Assembly (NCBI GenBank): GCA_002436185.1
Contig: DJKX01000023.1
Coordinates: forward strand, 1-50,731
Source of the DNA: Fidelibacterota bacterium UBA6531
Lineage (GTDB): Bacteria; Fidelibacterota; Marinisomatia; Marinisomatales; TCS55
DNA: 50,731 nucleotides
Direction: 5' to 3'
Shown: one piece after another, positions 1 through 8,218 of the stretch
How the letters are laid out: every line of letters starts with the position of its first letter
Position numbering within the stretch: the first letter of the stretch is position 1
Program-made: the position numbers and the translations under genes
Notes under the pieces: model-generated
Databases searched by the model: none
Told to the model about the DNA's origin: nothing
The model's input: the letters and a program-made list of their open reading frames with translations, nothing else

Positions 1-79
1 GATACTACCGATTAATTAATAATATCAGGAAAGTAACCCACCTCTTTGGAAAAAAGTGGGGATGGTGCTGTTGAAATGA
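1..79 (+). pseudogene. 3' end of an upstream T9SS-tail gene, apparently frameshifted
   Basis: Frame 3 reads YYRLINNIRK, which resembles the end of a type IX sorting domain (the usual pattern is VYFYRL ... RK). It then runs to a stop at 72-74 without the expected terminal residues. Frame 2 carries the expected ending MVLLK followed by TGA at 77-79. The 17 bases from gatggtg to gaaat at 61-77 are identical to the end of the LRR gene at about 18684-18700. The simplest reading is a sorting-domain tail broken by a small insertion or frameshift, or by a sequencing error. Too little of the gene lies in the window to identify it. Confidence 0.4.
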
Positions 80-105
80 CTCCCACTCAAAGGATTTAAG
101 CAAGA

Positions 106-129
106 GCCCCGCAGTAGCGGGGTTTTTTG
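106..129 (+). terminator. Rho-independent terminator
   Basis: CCCCGC (107-112), loop AGTA, GCGGGG (117-122), then a run of six T. It ends the gene upstream of the window. The next reading frame is nominally open from a TTG inside the T run (127), which is one reason that start was rejected. Confidence 0.9.
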
Positions 130-228
130 TTTTCCCGCTATTTGTTCTTACATTCAGATGTGAGGATAAGATATAGAGATGATATTTTGCTGTTAATTAT
201 AACCAGCCTCCTTGATTTTCGCTGGGCG

Positions 229-3117
229 GTGAAAAAGTACTTTTTCATTTTTCTTGCAATATTATTGTTCGGCTGTACACTGGATTCACCAGATCAGGAT
301 AAGCTTCCGGTCTGGTCAACAACGATTGAAATCCCGATCATCCAGACTAGGATCGATCTGGATACTTTCCTGGAAGATTCTCTGATTAATGTGAATGAAG
401 ATTCTATCTATGTTTTTAATAAAACAGTGGAAATTGATTCGGTGGAGGTGGGAGACCAATTAAAGATCGATCCCATTGAAAAAAGTTTTGTGCAGTATGC
501 CAGTGCAGTAACTGTGGATAGTTCTAACACTACATTTACAATTGGATATGATTCAGTGGGCCTGGATGATATTTCAGAACCCATTAATGCGAAGATAGGA
601 CTGATTGAGCTTGATAATATCGGTGCGGAAGAAACGGACCCCATTTCATTTTCAGATATTATGCCGGCTGCACTGGTCGATAACATAGATGCTGCAATTA
701 CTGCCGGTGGCGGCAGTTCCGATGTAGTGGTGGATACAGTGGCCCTTGTTCCCCAGCAGAAATCAATCAGCTTTGACTCATTTTCTTCTGCAGATATCAG
801 TTCGGGGAATATTGATGTAACAATAACCAATAATTTGTTCATTCCTCTAGGTGCACCAATATATGTTGATGTAAAAAACAATATTGGAACACTAATTTTC
901 CAACTTGTTTGGAATACAGAGATTGCCCCCGATAGTTCTTCCACAATAACCCAGGATGTAAGCGGTATGACCTTACCCGGCAATATGCTGGTGGAAGTTT
1001 CAGGTACATCCAATGGTTCACAGGGAGACACAGTAACAGTAACCACTGGGGACTTGAGTTCTACCTTCACTGTTGAATTGGCAGCACGCGATTTCCAGGT
1101 TACGCGGGCAGATGCTGTTGTACCGGCTCAATCCATAAGTGATACCAGCAGTATTGAGTTGGCCTCATCGGAGACGGTGGTGGAAGAGGCGGTTATGTCC
1201 AACGGAAACCTAAATATTATCGTAACCAACAATTTGCCCTTGACCGGGAATGTACAACTGGTTATACCCAGCCTGTATTTTGGCACGGCAGATTCCACAT
1301 TCACGCAAAATTTTGGATTGGCAACAGGTACATTTTCTGTACCAACAGCGAATATGTCTGGCTGGACCATGGCCATGGATTATACAGATCAGAGTCTGGA
1401 TTATCATTATCTGATTACCACCGATTCCACAGGCTCCAGTGTCAACATAGATTCATCAGACAATGTAGAACTGGACCTGGCTATTACAGATATATTATTC
1501 AATGAGGTGACGGGGCAAATCGAATCACAGACAATCACCGAAGAAGGAGATATTGCTATCGAATCAGAATCACAGATCGATAACGCTCATATATCAGCCG
1601 GGCAGATGGATCTGGTGATCAATAATGACATTGGTGGTGTAGCGGATGTACAGCTGACGGTACCGGAACTGGTTCATAGTGGTATTGACCTCGATACTGT
1701 ATTGATTATTAACCCTGGTGAAAATGTACACTCCATCAATTTGGCCGGCTATGAATTACAACCGGTGAGCCTGGAAGATCAGCGTCTGACCTACGGTACA
1801 ACAACAATAACACAATCCGGGTCTTATACCTATGATCTCAATGATTCCATCGATGTGGCTATTAACCTACCAGGATTGACTTTCGATGAAGTAACGGGCT
1901 ACATCAGCCAGGAAGATATCGTGGAAGAAGATGTCATTGAACTGGATAATGACACCAAGGTAGAAACAGCATTGATCGATTCGGGTCAGATCCAGTTAAT
2001 CATACAGAATTTTATTGGATTAGAGGCAGATGTTCTGTTTTCAATCGCAGAGCTGTCTTTTAACGGATCCAGTCTCGAATCATCATTCGAGATTGCCTCG
2101 ATCACAGAACCACAGCTGCAAACTATTGATCTGTCTGGATACAGCCTGAATTTGGATGTGGCCAATCAGCAGGTGAATTACACATCCGCCCTGACTATTG
2201 ACAGTGAAGAATTGCTTACGCTAACGCTGAATGATTCAATCGCCATTGATGTGCTGATCGATACTCTATGGTTCAGTTCAGTAACAGGTATTATTGATAC
2301 AGTGGAGGTGACTATTGATACTGTGGAACAGGAAATCTCTGCGTTACCGGATGACATGGACGGTTTTGAGTTTACCAATGTAGAGATCAGTATTGATTTT
2401 GAATCTGATATCAGCATCCCTGTTTTTCTGGACCTGACCATGAAGGCCAGTAATTCCGCTGGTGAAATGGAGACCTCTTCCATTGCCAATTGGAATATAA
2501 CTGACAGTTCCAGTGTAATCATTCCTAATGCCAATGAGTTGATCAACATTCAGCCGGACATGATTTTGGCTTATGGATCTGCCCGTGTCGGAGGTGATGG
2601 TACTTCCGGGACCGTCACGACTGATCAAACCATTGCAGGACTGCTTTCCGTTGTGGCGCCGCTGGAACTGGAGATTGGTCCTGATGCGGAAATAACGACT
2701 GATCCTGAACTAACCACAGAAGCGGATGCAGGAGAAAGAATTCCGGGAGAGATTGAAGAGATTAAAGTATTTATCCGCTATGACAATGAGTTTGAATTTG
2801 GTACTGCAGTCACTGTTCTCATGAGTCAGGATACGTTGGACTTTGATGATGGTACAGCAGATGTACTGGTGGATACTCTGCTGATTTATGCTGGTGAAAC
2901 CGGTCTGGATTCATTGAATCTGAATGATGATCGGCTGGGGCTCTTTAATCAGGATTCCATGTATGTGCGGGCTAAAATAAATGTATTGGGGCAAACCGAT
3001 GAAAATGGTAATCCAGTGCCATCAAAATTTTTGAGTACTGACGTACTGCAGCTGAATATTTATGGCCGCATTCAGTATTTAATAGATGGCCCTGAACTGG
3101 CCGGGGGTGACGAATGA
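229..3117 (+). CDS. Large repeat-containing lipoprotein, outer surface or periplasmic
   Basis: The start is set at GTG 229, because it gives a lipoprotein signal: KK n-region, hydrophobic core, lipobox LFGC with Cys16. The longer frame from 127 would begin in the terminator. The protein is 962 residues, very rich in Asp, Ser, Thr and Ile, and predicted beta-rich. It contains at least three related modules about 128 residues apart, marked by FNEVTGQIESQTI (about 425), FDEVTGYISQEDI (about 552) and FSSVTGIIDTVEV (about 682). Each module also has a DNSxIxSGQxxLxIxN-type stretch. No enzymatic motif is seen. The stop overlaps the ATG of the next gene by 4 bases (ATGA), so the two are translationally coupled and probably work together at the outer membrane. 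I do not recognise a named family. Confidence 0.8.
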   Translation: MKKYFFIFLAILLFGCTLDSPDQDKLPVWSTTIEIPIIQTRIDLDTFLEDSLINVNEDSIYVFNKTVEIDSVEVGDQLKIDPIEKSFVQYASAVTVDSSNTTFTIGYDSVGLDDISEPINAKIGLIELDNIGAEETDPISFSDIMPAALVDNIDAAITAGGGSSDVVVDTVALVPQQKSISFDSFSSADISSGNIDVTITNNLFIPLGAPIYVDVKNNIGTLIFQLVWNTEIAPDSSSTITQDVSGMTLPGNMLVEVSGTSNGSQGDTVTVTTGDLSSTFTVELAARDFQVTRADAVVPAQSISDTSSIELASSETVVEEAVMSNGNLNIIVTNNLPLTGNVQLVIPSLYFGTADSTFTQNFGLATGTFSVPTANMSGWTMAMDYTDQSLDYHYLITTDSTGSSVNIDSSDNVELDLAITDILFNEVTGQIESQTITEEGDIAIESESQIDNAHISAGQMDLVINNDIGGVADVQLTVPELVHSGIDLDTVLIINPGENVHSINLAGYELQPVSLEDQRLTYGTTTITQSGSYTYDLNDSIDVAINLPGLTFDEVTGYISQEDIVEEDVIELDNDTKVETALIDSGQIQLIIQNFIGLEADVLFSIAELSFNGSSLESSFEIASITEPQLQTIDLSGYSLNLDVANQQVNYTSALTIDSEELLTLTLNDSIAIDVLIDTLWFSSVTGIIDTVEVTIDTVEQEISALPDDMDGFEFTNVEISIDFESDISIPVFLDLTMKASNSAGEMETSSIANWNITDSSSVIIPNANELINIQPDMILAYGSARVGGDGTSGTVTTDQTIAGLLSVVAPLELEIGPDAEITTDPELTTEADAGERIPGEIEEIKVFIRYDNEFEFGTAVTVLMSQDTLDFDDGTADVLVDTLLIYAGETGLDSLNLNDDRLGLFNQDSMYVRAKINVLGQTDENGNPVPSKFLSTDVLQLNIYGRIQYLIDGPELAGGDE

Positions 3118-4793
3118 GATCTCTTTACCTGTCTGCGCTGATCACAGGGTTTCTCCTTGCGGGAGGATTGACGGATACCAACCCGATCCAGACAGCAACT
3201 GCCGGTGCTTATTTGACCCGGACAATAGGTAATGATGCCTTGGGTGTAAATCCCGCTAGCCTTGGATATTATGGCAAACCAATCATCTTTGGTGCTGCGG
3301 AAGACGGAAAGCGTGACACTTTAGGACTGATGGAAAAAGATACGGTTTCTGCATCCGAAGATTCCATTCAGAATTATTATTCAGTTCAGCTTATTGCTAA
3401 CCCAAGTAAGAAACGCGTAAAAGAGACAAAAATAACCTTTTATGGCCAGTTCGGCAATAATATCCCCTGGGCTGTTACTAAGATTGATACATTATACAAA
3501 TTACGGGTAGGTGATTTTCATAACAGGGATACTGTTGATGCCTTTTTAGACACAGTGATTGGAAGTGGTTTCAAAGATGCATGGATCGTGACAAAAAATC
3601 GCCCACTAGAAGAGCCTGAACAAATACCATATTTTACGTTAACCTTGGCGGGTGCCGGGTTATATGTCGGCAATAATGCCATCTATCCCGACTGGATCAA
3701 CAATCAACTGTTTGGGGGGCTTGATCTCCGTGACCCTGGAAAGAAAGATGACTTTTTATCCGTCTTCCCGGCTGATAATTGGAATATTAACATGGCGGCC
3801 GAAATAAATTCTATGAGTTTTACACTGGGCAATTTTGGATTATCAATTTTACAGCCAAAAGTATTGGGCAGTGGTAACTTGCCTCCGGCTATAATGGATG
3901 TGCTTTTTGAGGGTATAAAATTTGAACAGCCGAAGGATCTTTCAGCTTTACATTTGAGTCTACTGGCAGCTTCCCCGATTTCGGTGGATTACGGACGGCA
4001 GCTGCAACTTCCTCAGTTGAAAAATATTGTTGACCGGTTTTATGCTGGTGCGGGCCTCAATCTTTTGGTAGGTATAGCAGATATGCATGTGGATGCTGAT
4101 CGGTTGGAGATAATAACTACTCCTGACAGTGTCCTCATTGAAGGAAAAACAACAATACTCACTAATTTTGATCTGGAAGAATTCAATCTTCCGGATTCTC
4201 CGACACCTGCCCTGGGTACTGGTTTCAGCCTGGATTTGGGTGTTGTTGCAGATATTAATCCTCTTCTCAGTGTTAGTCTTTCTCTGAAGGATCTTTTTGG
4301 AACAACCACGTGGCCGGAGAGATATATTTCGGAAAATGAATTTTCCATTCGTTTATCTGCTGAAGATATCGATGAAATCAAAGATTACAATGACGAACAA
4401 ATGGATTCTCTCGAGCAAAGTTTTACCGAGTTTGATACCTCCTATGCAACAGGATCTGGTAAAACTGCCTATCCATCTCAATTCATATTGGGAGGTTCCT
4501 ACAGGATATTACAGGATCTGATTGTGCATGCGTCCTTCAGGCATTTCCTGAATAATGATTATCTGGAAGATATTACTCCACAACTCTCTATCAGTGTTGA
4601 ATACGAACCGACACCGGTTTTTCCCATTTATTGCGGTATTGGGATTGGAGGTTTGGACGGTTTTAAATGGGGCACTGGATTTCGTCTAAACTTGGGTGCC
4701 TTCCAGTGGAACACAGGATTTGGACAAAACGGTGGAATATTTAATACTTCCAAGGGCATGTGTTTCTCTACCGACTTCAGACTAATCTTTTGA
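3114..4793 (+). CDS. Outer-membrane beta-barrel protein (DUF5723-like)
   Basis: 559 residues. It has an N-terminal signal peptide (about 1-20) and then the motif GNDALGVNPASLGYY at about 40-53. This motif is shared by many FCB-group barrel proteins that resemble FadL/PorV or DUF5723. Alternating hydrophobic strands fill the C-terminal half (for example the GGSYRILQDLIVHASFRHF stretch at about 461-480), and the chain ends in Phe as barrels usually do. The ATG overlaps the stop of the repeat lipoprotein, so they form one operon. A plausible role is a barrel plus surface lipoprotein pair for secretion or assembly, but no substrate can be read from the sequence. Confidence 0.7.
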   Translation: MRSLYLSALITGFLLAGGLTDTNPIQTATAGAYLTRTIGNDALGVNPASLGYYGKPIIFGAAEDGKRDTLGLMEKDTVSASEDSIQNYYSVQLIANPSKKRVKETKITFYGQFGNNIPWAVTKIDTLYKLRVGDFHNRDTVDAFLDTVIGSGFKDAWIVTKNRPLEEPEQIPYFTLTLAGAGLYVGNNAIYPDWINNQLFGGLDLRDPGKKDDFLSVFPADNWNINMAAEINSMSFTLGNFGLSILQPKVLGSGNLPPAIMDVLFEGIKFEQPKDLSALHLSLLAASPISVDYGRQLQLPQLKNIVDRFYAGAGLNLLVGIADMHVDADRLEIITTPDSVLIEGKTTILTNFDLEEFNLPDSPTPALGTGFSLDLGVVADINPLLSVSLSLKDLFGTTTWPERYISENEFSIRLSAEDIDEIKDYNDEQMDSLEQSFTEFDTSYATGSGKTAYPSQFILGGSYRILQDLIVHASFRHFLNNDYLEDITPQLSISVEYEPTPVFPIYCGIGIGGLDGFKWGTGFRLNLGAFQWNTGFGQNGGIFNTSKGMCFSTDFRLIF

Positions 4794-4894
4794 TCCGCGG
4801 TTCACGTATATTTCTTTACTGCTAGAATTGATTGACGAAAAATATAAAAAATATTAAATTATAAAGAAGTTAATAGCAATTTAGGAACATATTA

Positions 4895-5032
4895 ATGTCG
4901 AATAGAGGAAAAGATCGCAGGTTGAATAACCGACGCAAGAATAAATCTCAAGTGGATAAAAATAGACGGATAGAAATTGAACGACGGACCGGAATGGACA
5001 GACGTGAGTATAAAGATCGTCGTCAAAATTAA
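4895..5032 (+). CDS. Small Arg-rich protein (DRR/ERR repeats)
   Basis: A 45-residue ORF with an AGGA sequence upstream of its ATG. About a third of the residues are Arg or Lys, arranged in spaced RR pairs: KDRR, NNRRK, KNRR, IERR, TGMDRRE, KDRR. The regular (D/E)RR spacing suggests a coding sequence under selection rather than chance. The charge suggests nucleic-acid or ribosome binding, but this is inference. It lies directly upstream of a cold-shock protein gene in the same direction. Confidence 0.55.
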   Translation: MSNRGKDRRLNNRRKNKSQVDKNRRIEIERRTGMDRREYKDRRQN

Positions 5033-5067
5033 ACTCTATATATTAGTAATTAATCATTAAATTGTAC

Positions 5068-5073
5068 TATAAT
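5068..5073 (+). promoter_or_regulatory. Candidate -10 box of the cold-shock gene
   Basis: A perfect TATAAT about 47 bases before the csp ATG, with no clear -35 box. The leader that would follow contains a short TAGCT ... AGCTA inverted repeat (5077-5089). Cold-shock mRNAs often have structured leaders, so this placement is sensible but unproven. Confidence 0.4.
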
Positions 5074-5119
5074 ATGTTAGCTGACAGCTACATTGTAATT
5101 GAAATAACTAGAGGAAAAC

Positions 5120-5317
5120 ATGCAAGAAGGAACAGTTAAATTCTTTAACCAAAATAAGAATTACGGTTTTATAGCCGGTGACGATGGTAAGGATTATTTT
5201 GTTCATTCCAGTGGTATTGCCGAAGGGATTTATATCAAGGATGGTGACAAAGTTTCATTTGAAGTCGTAGATGGTGACAAAGGCCCTAAAGCTGATAAGG
5301 TTGAAATTATAGATTAG
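5120..5317 (+). CDS. csp: Cold-shock domain protein (CspA family)
   Basis: 65 residues, the full length of a stand-alone cold-shock domain. RNP1 is seen as KNYGFIA (residues 14-20) and RNP2 as DYFVHSS (25-31), and the protein starts with GTVKFFN as in CspA. It should bind single-stranded RNA or DNA and melt mRNA structure in the cytoplasm. The ATG is preceded by AGAGGAAA, a good ribosome-binding site. The gene ends in its own strong terminator, so it is probably monocistronic or co-transcribed only with the Arg-rich mini-gene upstream. Confidence 0.95.
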   Translation: MQEGTVKFFNQNKNYGFIAGDDGKDYFVHSSGIAEGIYIKDGDKVSFEVVDGDKGPKADKVEIID

Positions 5318-5346
5318 TCTATTAACCATCTTAACGTTTTAGACCA

Positions 5347-5383
5347 AAGCCCTATCTGCCAGCTGGCAGATGGGGCTTTTTTT
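5347..5383 (+). terminator. Rho-independent terminator after csp
   Basis: Long stem AGCCC-TATCTGCC, loop AGCT, GGCAGAT-GGGGCT, followed by seven T. It lies 30 bases after the csp stop. Confidence 0.9.
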
Positions 5384-5445
5384 GTGAGCTAAAATTGTGT
5401 AATATCTGATTGTAAATCAAAAAAAGTCTTAATTAGGAAAAAAAG

Positions 5446-5703
5446 ATGAAAGAACAAGAAATTGGTTATATTTCCAATTATTTTGGTAATATCGAAGTCG
5501 CAATTATTGAAATGACAAAAGGAACTCTTGAAGCAGGGGATACAGTTCATTTTAAAGGTAAAACAACTGATTTTACGACGACTGTTTCTTCTATGCAGAT
5601 TGAGCATGAACAGGTTGAAAAAGTAAAAAAGAATGACAGTTTAGGTCTTAAAGTCAGTGAAAAAGTGCGCAAAACAGATAAAGTATTTAAAGTTATTGAT
5701 TGA
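5446..5703 (+). CDS. Translation elongation factor-like mini-protein (EF-Tu domain 2 fold)
   Basis: 85 residues with a good ribosome-binding site (TTAGGAAAAAAAG before ATG). The order of short beta motifs matches the OB-like second domain of EF-Tu and IF2: IGYISNYFGNIEVAII, GTLEAGDTVHFKG, TVSSMQIEHEQVEKVKKND, LGLKVSEKVRKTDKVFKV. There is no GTPase domain. Similar small stand-alone proteins are usually annotated 'translation elongation factor-like', and their function is not established. It follows the csp terminator and precedes a weak stem-loop at 5714-5735. Confidence 0.75.
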   Translation: MKEQEIGYISNYFGNIEVAIIEMTKGTLEAGDTVHFKGKTTDFTTTVSSMQIEHEQVEKVKKNDSLGLKVSEKVRKTDKVFKVID

Positions 5704-5713
5704 AGAATGATAT

Positions 5714-5735
5714 TATGCTGATTCATTTCAGCATA
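5714..5735 (+). terminator. Stem-loop after the EF-like gene, weak terminator candidate
   Basis: TATGCTGA (5714-5721), six-base loop, TCAGCATA (5728-5735), starting 11 bases after the stop. It has no proper T run, so termination is uncertain. Confidence 0.35.
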
Positions 5736-5844
5736 CTGTGTATTGCTTAATCTGTTAGCTTTAGTACTAACAATTAAAATAAGACCAAATAAAGAATATG
5801 AAACGTATATTCATAATTACAGGACTAAAAAAGTAGGATTTAAA

Positions 5845-6489
5845 ATGCGTAAAAAAATTATCATACTTATGTTAATTTTTACAGGAAATATATTTCCACA
5901 ATCATTGGGTGGTGACATTCTGAATGAATCTCCCTTAACGCCCATACCGGAAGAAATGACCTTCGAAGAATACCGTGATATGAATCGCCGTTTGACTATC
6001 GGCATAGCGCTGTCATCAATACCCATACCGGGATTGATCCATGATTATGCCGGTGATAAAAAAACAGCCAAACGAATTCGTCGAGTAGCATTGGGGAGTA
6101 TCGGTCTGATCATTGCCGGAGCTGCTATGGTTGATGATAAAGATGGGAAATGGCCGGAATCACAATATTCAGTATACATAGAAGGTGAAAACGACAGCGA
6201 AATGCGCTATGAAATGATCCCCACAGGCATGGTGGGCAGTGATGTGACCTATGACCTAAAACCCATGGAAAAAGAATATGAAGGCGGTGGAGGCGGATTG
6301 TTGGTTATGTTGGGCGTCGGTCTATTGATCGCCGATGTGATCTACGATGTGTATCATGGCGCCAAGATCATTGAAGAAAAACGGGATGCTGTGCGCTATA
6401 AATATGGTAAACAATTAAATTTGAGTTACGCTCCTGAAATGAATTTGCGAAATAATTATGCTGGCGTTAAAATGACTTACAACTTCTAA
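5845..6489 (+). CDS. Exported hypothetical membrane-associated protein
   Basis: The start is set at ATG 5845, which follows TAGGATTT and opens a signal peptide (MRKKIIILMLIFTGNIFPQ). The frame is open 102 bases further upstream only through a TTG. The mature part of about 195 residues has two glycine/alanine-rich hydrophobic segments (about 50-95 and 150-175). They are separated by a charged region with a (G)5 run. The end, YAGVKMTYNF, looks like a terminal outer-membrane strand. I do not recognise a family and no function is proposed. Confidence 0.7.
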   Translation: MRKKIIILMLIFTGNIFPQSLGGDILNESPLTPIPEEMTFEEYRDMNRRLTIGIALSSIPIPGLIHDYAGDKKTAKRIRRVALGSIGLIIAGAAMVDDKDGKWPESQYSVYIEGENDSEMRYEMIPTGMVGSDVTYDLKPMEKEYEGGGGGLLVMLGVGLLIADVIYDVYHGAKIIEEKRDAVRYKYGKQLNLSYAPEMNLRNNYAGVKMTYNF

Positions 6490-6541
6490 TCATTCCGTGG
6501 AATAGATTTTTTCTGCAAGGAATACTTTAAGAGTATAAATA

Positions 6542-6922
6542 TTAGTTTAAAATTATCCTGTCATTAATATAAACAATTTGCAATTTTTGCAGCATTAGGG
6601 GTGATTTCAGATCTTTTCGTTTAACTGTTTTCTTAATGAAATCGGAAACAAGTAAATCCATAAGATAGTAATTCGGATTTTCCAAATGTTCTGAAAAAAT
6701 TTCTATATTCATACGCCGCATTTTTTTTAAATCATCCCAGACCGCACCATAATATTTTTCAAATACATTTAATGATTCCTTTGCATGGTGATTAAATCTA
6801 TCATATTCATCGATAAGCCAATGTTCCTCATCGTTAGGGTCATACATGTTATCCTTAATCAATTTTTTGACCAATGATTCTACTTTGGTTTTACTTCCTT
6901 TATATTTCTTTTCTTCTGTCAT
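6542..6922 (-). CDS. Hypothetical cytoplasmic protein
   Basis: 126 residues, Lys- and Asp/Glu-rich with several Trp and Tyr, and no signal peptide or membrane segment. The only clear features are a basic N-terminus (MTEEKKYKGSKTK) and a predicted helical middle (YDRFNHHAKESLNVFEKYYG). It is divergent from the PLP-enzyme remnant and DinB-like gene, and the AT-rich region 6923-6997 would hold its promoter (TATTATAATA near 6961). It is probably a real gene because the frame is isolated, on the strand opposite its neighbours, and not overlapped by a better ORF. Confidence 0.65.
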   Translation of the reverse strand: MTEEKKYKGSKTKVESLVKKLIKDNMYDPNDEEHWLIDEYDRFNHHAKESLNVFEKYYGAVWDDLKKMRRMNIEIFSEHLENPNYYLMDLLVSDFIKKTVKRKDLKSPLMLQKLQIVYINDRIILN

Positions 6923-6997
6923 TTTCTAATTGTCCATTAAATGAGTGAAAATCCAGTGACTATTATAATAAGAAAAAATATAAAGACAAATACCTCA

Positions 6998-7026
6998 TTG
7001 ACTCCATTGCGCATTTTTCTTATTAA
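6998..7026 (+). promoter_or_regulatory. Sigma70-type promoter of the remnant/DinB-like operon
   Basis: TTGACT (6998-7003), 17-base spacer, TATTAA (7021-7026). The predicted start lies near 7033, followed by ACAGGAAAATTC and the ATG at 7063. It appears to be the original promoter of the deleted PLP enzyme and would now drive the gene behind it. Confidence 0.6.
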
Positions 7027-7062
7027 GAGCTACATTCTTTCAAATATTATACAGGAAAATTC

Positions 7063-7171
7063 ATGTCAAATCAACAAAAAATAGATACAAAACTCTTTCA
7101 TGCGCTATGGCGGTATAGAAGCAGGGGATGATTTGATTGCTGACTTGGAACAGGCGTTTAATAAAATTTAA
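7063..7171 (+). pseudogene. Deletion remnant of a Cys/Met-metabolism PLP-dependent enzyme
   Basis: From the ATG at 7063 the frame reads MSNQQKIDTKLFHA, which matches the DTKLxHAG start typical of cystathionine gamma-synthase, methionine gamma-lyase and O-acetylhomoserine sulfhydrylase. About 10 bases on, in another frame, GIEAGDDLIADLEQAFNKI and a TAA follow (7112-7171). This matches the very C-terminus of the same family (SVGIEDxDDLIADLEQAL). Roughly 350 codons between the two ends are missing, including the PLP lysine. The ribosome-binding site and promoter remain. The exact enzyme cannot be told from the two ends. Confidence 0.75.
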
Positions 7172-7746
7172 TGCTGATATCGCCAACCCTTGATGAACCC
7201 GGTGCAGGCCTGCCTTGGTATGAAACACTTTACCTGCGCTATGTAACCTTTCCCAATTATGTCCGCACCATGACCTGGCATTCCGGTGTGGAACTGTTTC
7301 ACGAAGAAGGCCAGAATATCAAAGCACTGATCGAACCTTTGAATAACGATCAATTACTAACCCAGGTGTTGATCGACAGGCTGCGTGGATTGGAAGACAG
7401 TTCACGGTTTTGGTCCCCGGTGATGGTCTTGGAGCACTTGGTCATTGTGGGAAGAGAATTAAAGGATATCATCATCAGCTTGAATGAAGAAAAAGTACCC
7501 AATAAGGACCTCGATATTGCCGATGTAAAACCGTCGGATAAAACAGGCACAGAGATCATCGGCCGTTTCAACGGTTTTCAGGATGAATTTATCACGGTCA
7601 TGAGCGATGAGCGCTACCACCGCAGTTCTGTCATGAAATTCGACCATCCATGGTTGGGCCCGCTGAATTCATTTCAATGGTTATGTTTAGCTGCGGGGCA
7701 TCAGTATCTGCACCGAACGCAGATCCGGAAGATCTTGAAAAAATAA
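7171..7746 (+). CDS. DinB-like (YfiT/DinB superfamily) metal-binding protein
   Basis: 191 residues. DinB-like proteins are four-helix bundles with three His metal ligands. Here His89 lies in the VMVLEHLVIVGREL helix, and His177 and His181 lie in the C-terminal FQWLCLAAGHQYLHRTQI helix (HxxxH). A conserved HPWLGPLNSFQW lead-in begins at His159. Some relatives are thiol-dependent transferases, but the reaction here is unknown. The ATG overlaps the TAA of the PLP-enzyme remnant (TAATG), so the gene was once the second cistron of an operon. It still depends on that promoter and on translation of the remnant. Confidence 0.75.
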   Translation: MLISPTLDEPGAGLPWYETLYLRYVTFPNYVRTMTWHSGVELFHEEGQNIKALIEPLNNDQLLTQVLIDRLRGLEDSSRFWSPVMVLEHLVIVGRELKDIIISLNEEKVPNKDLDIADVKPSDKTGTEIIGRFNGFQDEFITVMSDERYHRSSVMKFDHPWLGPLNSFQWLCLAAGHQYLHRTQIRKILKK

Positions 7747-7747
7747 A

Positions 7748-7773
7748 AGCCCCCTGAAAACAGGGGGCTTTTT
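7748..7773. terminator. Bidirectional terminator
   Basis: AGCCCCCTG (7748-7756), loop AAAA, CAGGGGGCT (7761-7769), with T4 on the plus side and an A-rich stretch on the other side that gives U-rich RNA on the minus strand. It separates the convergent DinB-like gene and the minus-strand gene ending at 7781. Confidence 0.9.
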
Positions 7774-7780
7774 GTTTCAG

Positions 7781-8218
7781 TTACGGAGTAAGTGCATGGG
7801 AGAGGGTATTGCCAAGTGAGTCTTGTGCGTTTGTCAGGTTGTTCTCCGGTTCGTTAGTTACTATTTGTGATGCAGCTTCTTCCGCAGTATTGGTTGAATA
7901 CTGATTCCCATTCCAAGTAAAGATCTGGTTGGGGCCGAGTGCTTCCCTGGCAGAGGAATAAGCTTTAGTAAAAGAAATCACTGCCGGTGGTTCCGGAGTG
8001 GCAATTTCTTCTTCAAGCAATTCATTTTCTACAGGATACATTACTTCAGCTATTTCCGGTTCAACAGCTAACACTTCTTCATTTAGTGCGGGTGTTTCCA
8101 CTTTTACAAATGATTCAGTATTTGTTTTGTGTTGAATGTAAATCGCAGTGAAAACTACCACTGCGAATGTAAGAGAAATAACAAATGCTCCCTTTGAGCT
8201 GTTATCGTTTTTTTTCAT
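7781..8218 (-). CDS. Single-pass membrane protein with a short C-terminal conserved motif
   Basis: 145 residues: a short basic N-terminus, one membrane segment (about 11-28, GAFVISLTFAVVVFTAIY), an acidic Pro/Glu linker (about 40-78), then FTKAYSSAREALGPNQIF followed by TWNGNQYSTNTAEE. From memory, the F-x-W-x-G-x-x-Y-x-T-x-x-A-E-E pattern recurs at the C-terminus of otherwise variable Bacteroidetes-type membrane proteins. Its role is unknown. The start has a strong ribosome-binding site (AAAGGAG). Confidence 0.65.
   Translation of the reverse strand: MKKNDNSSKGAFVISLTFAVVVFTAIYIQHKTNTESFVKVETPALNEEVLAVEPEIAEVMYPVENELLEEEIATPEPPAVISFTKAYSSAREALGPNQIFTWNGNQYSTNTAEEAASQIVTNEPENNLTNAQDSLGNTLSHALTP

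Noticed and set aside
127..228. N-terminal extension of the repeat lipoprotein
   Set aside because: It starts in the T run of a terminator and would bury the clear lipoprotein signal that begins at 229.
408..1070. 220-residue minus-strand ORF
   Set aside because: Shadow of the Ser/Thr/Val-rich repeat lipoprotein; no start signal and no motif.
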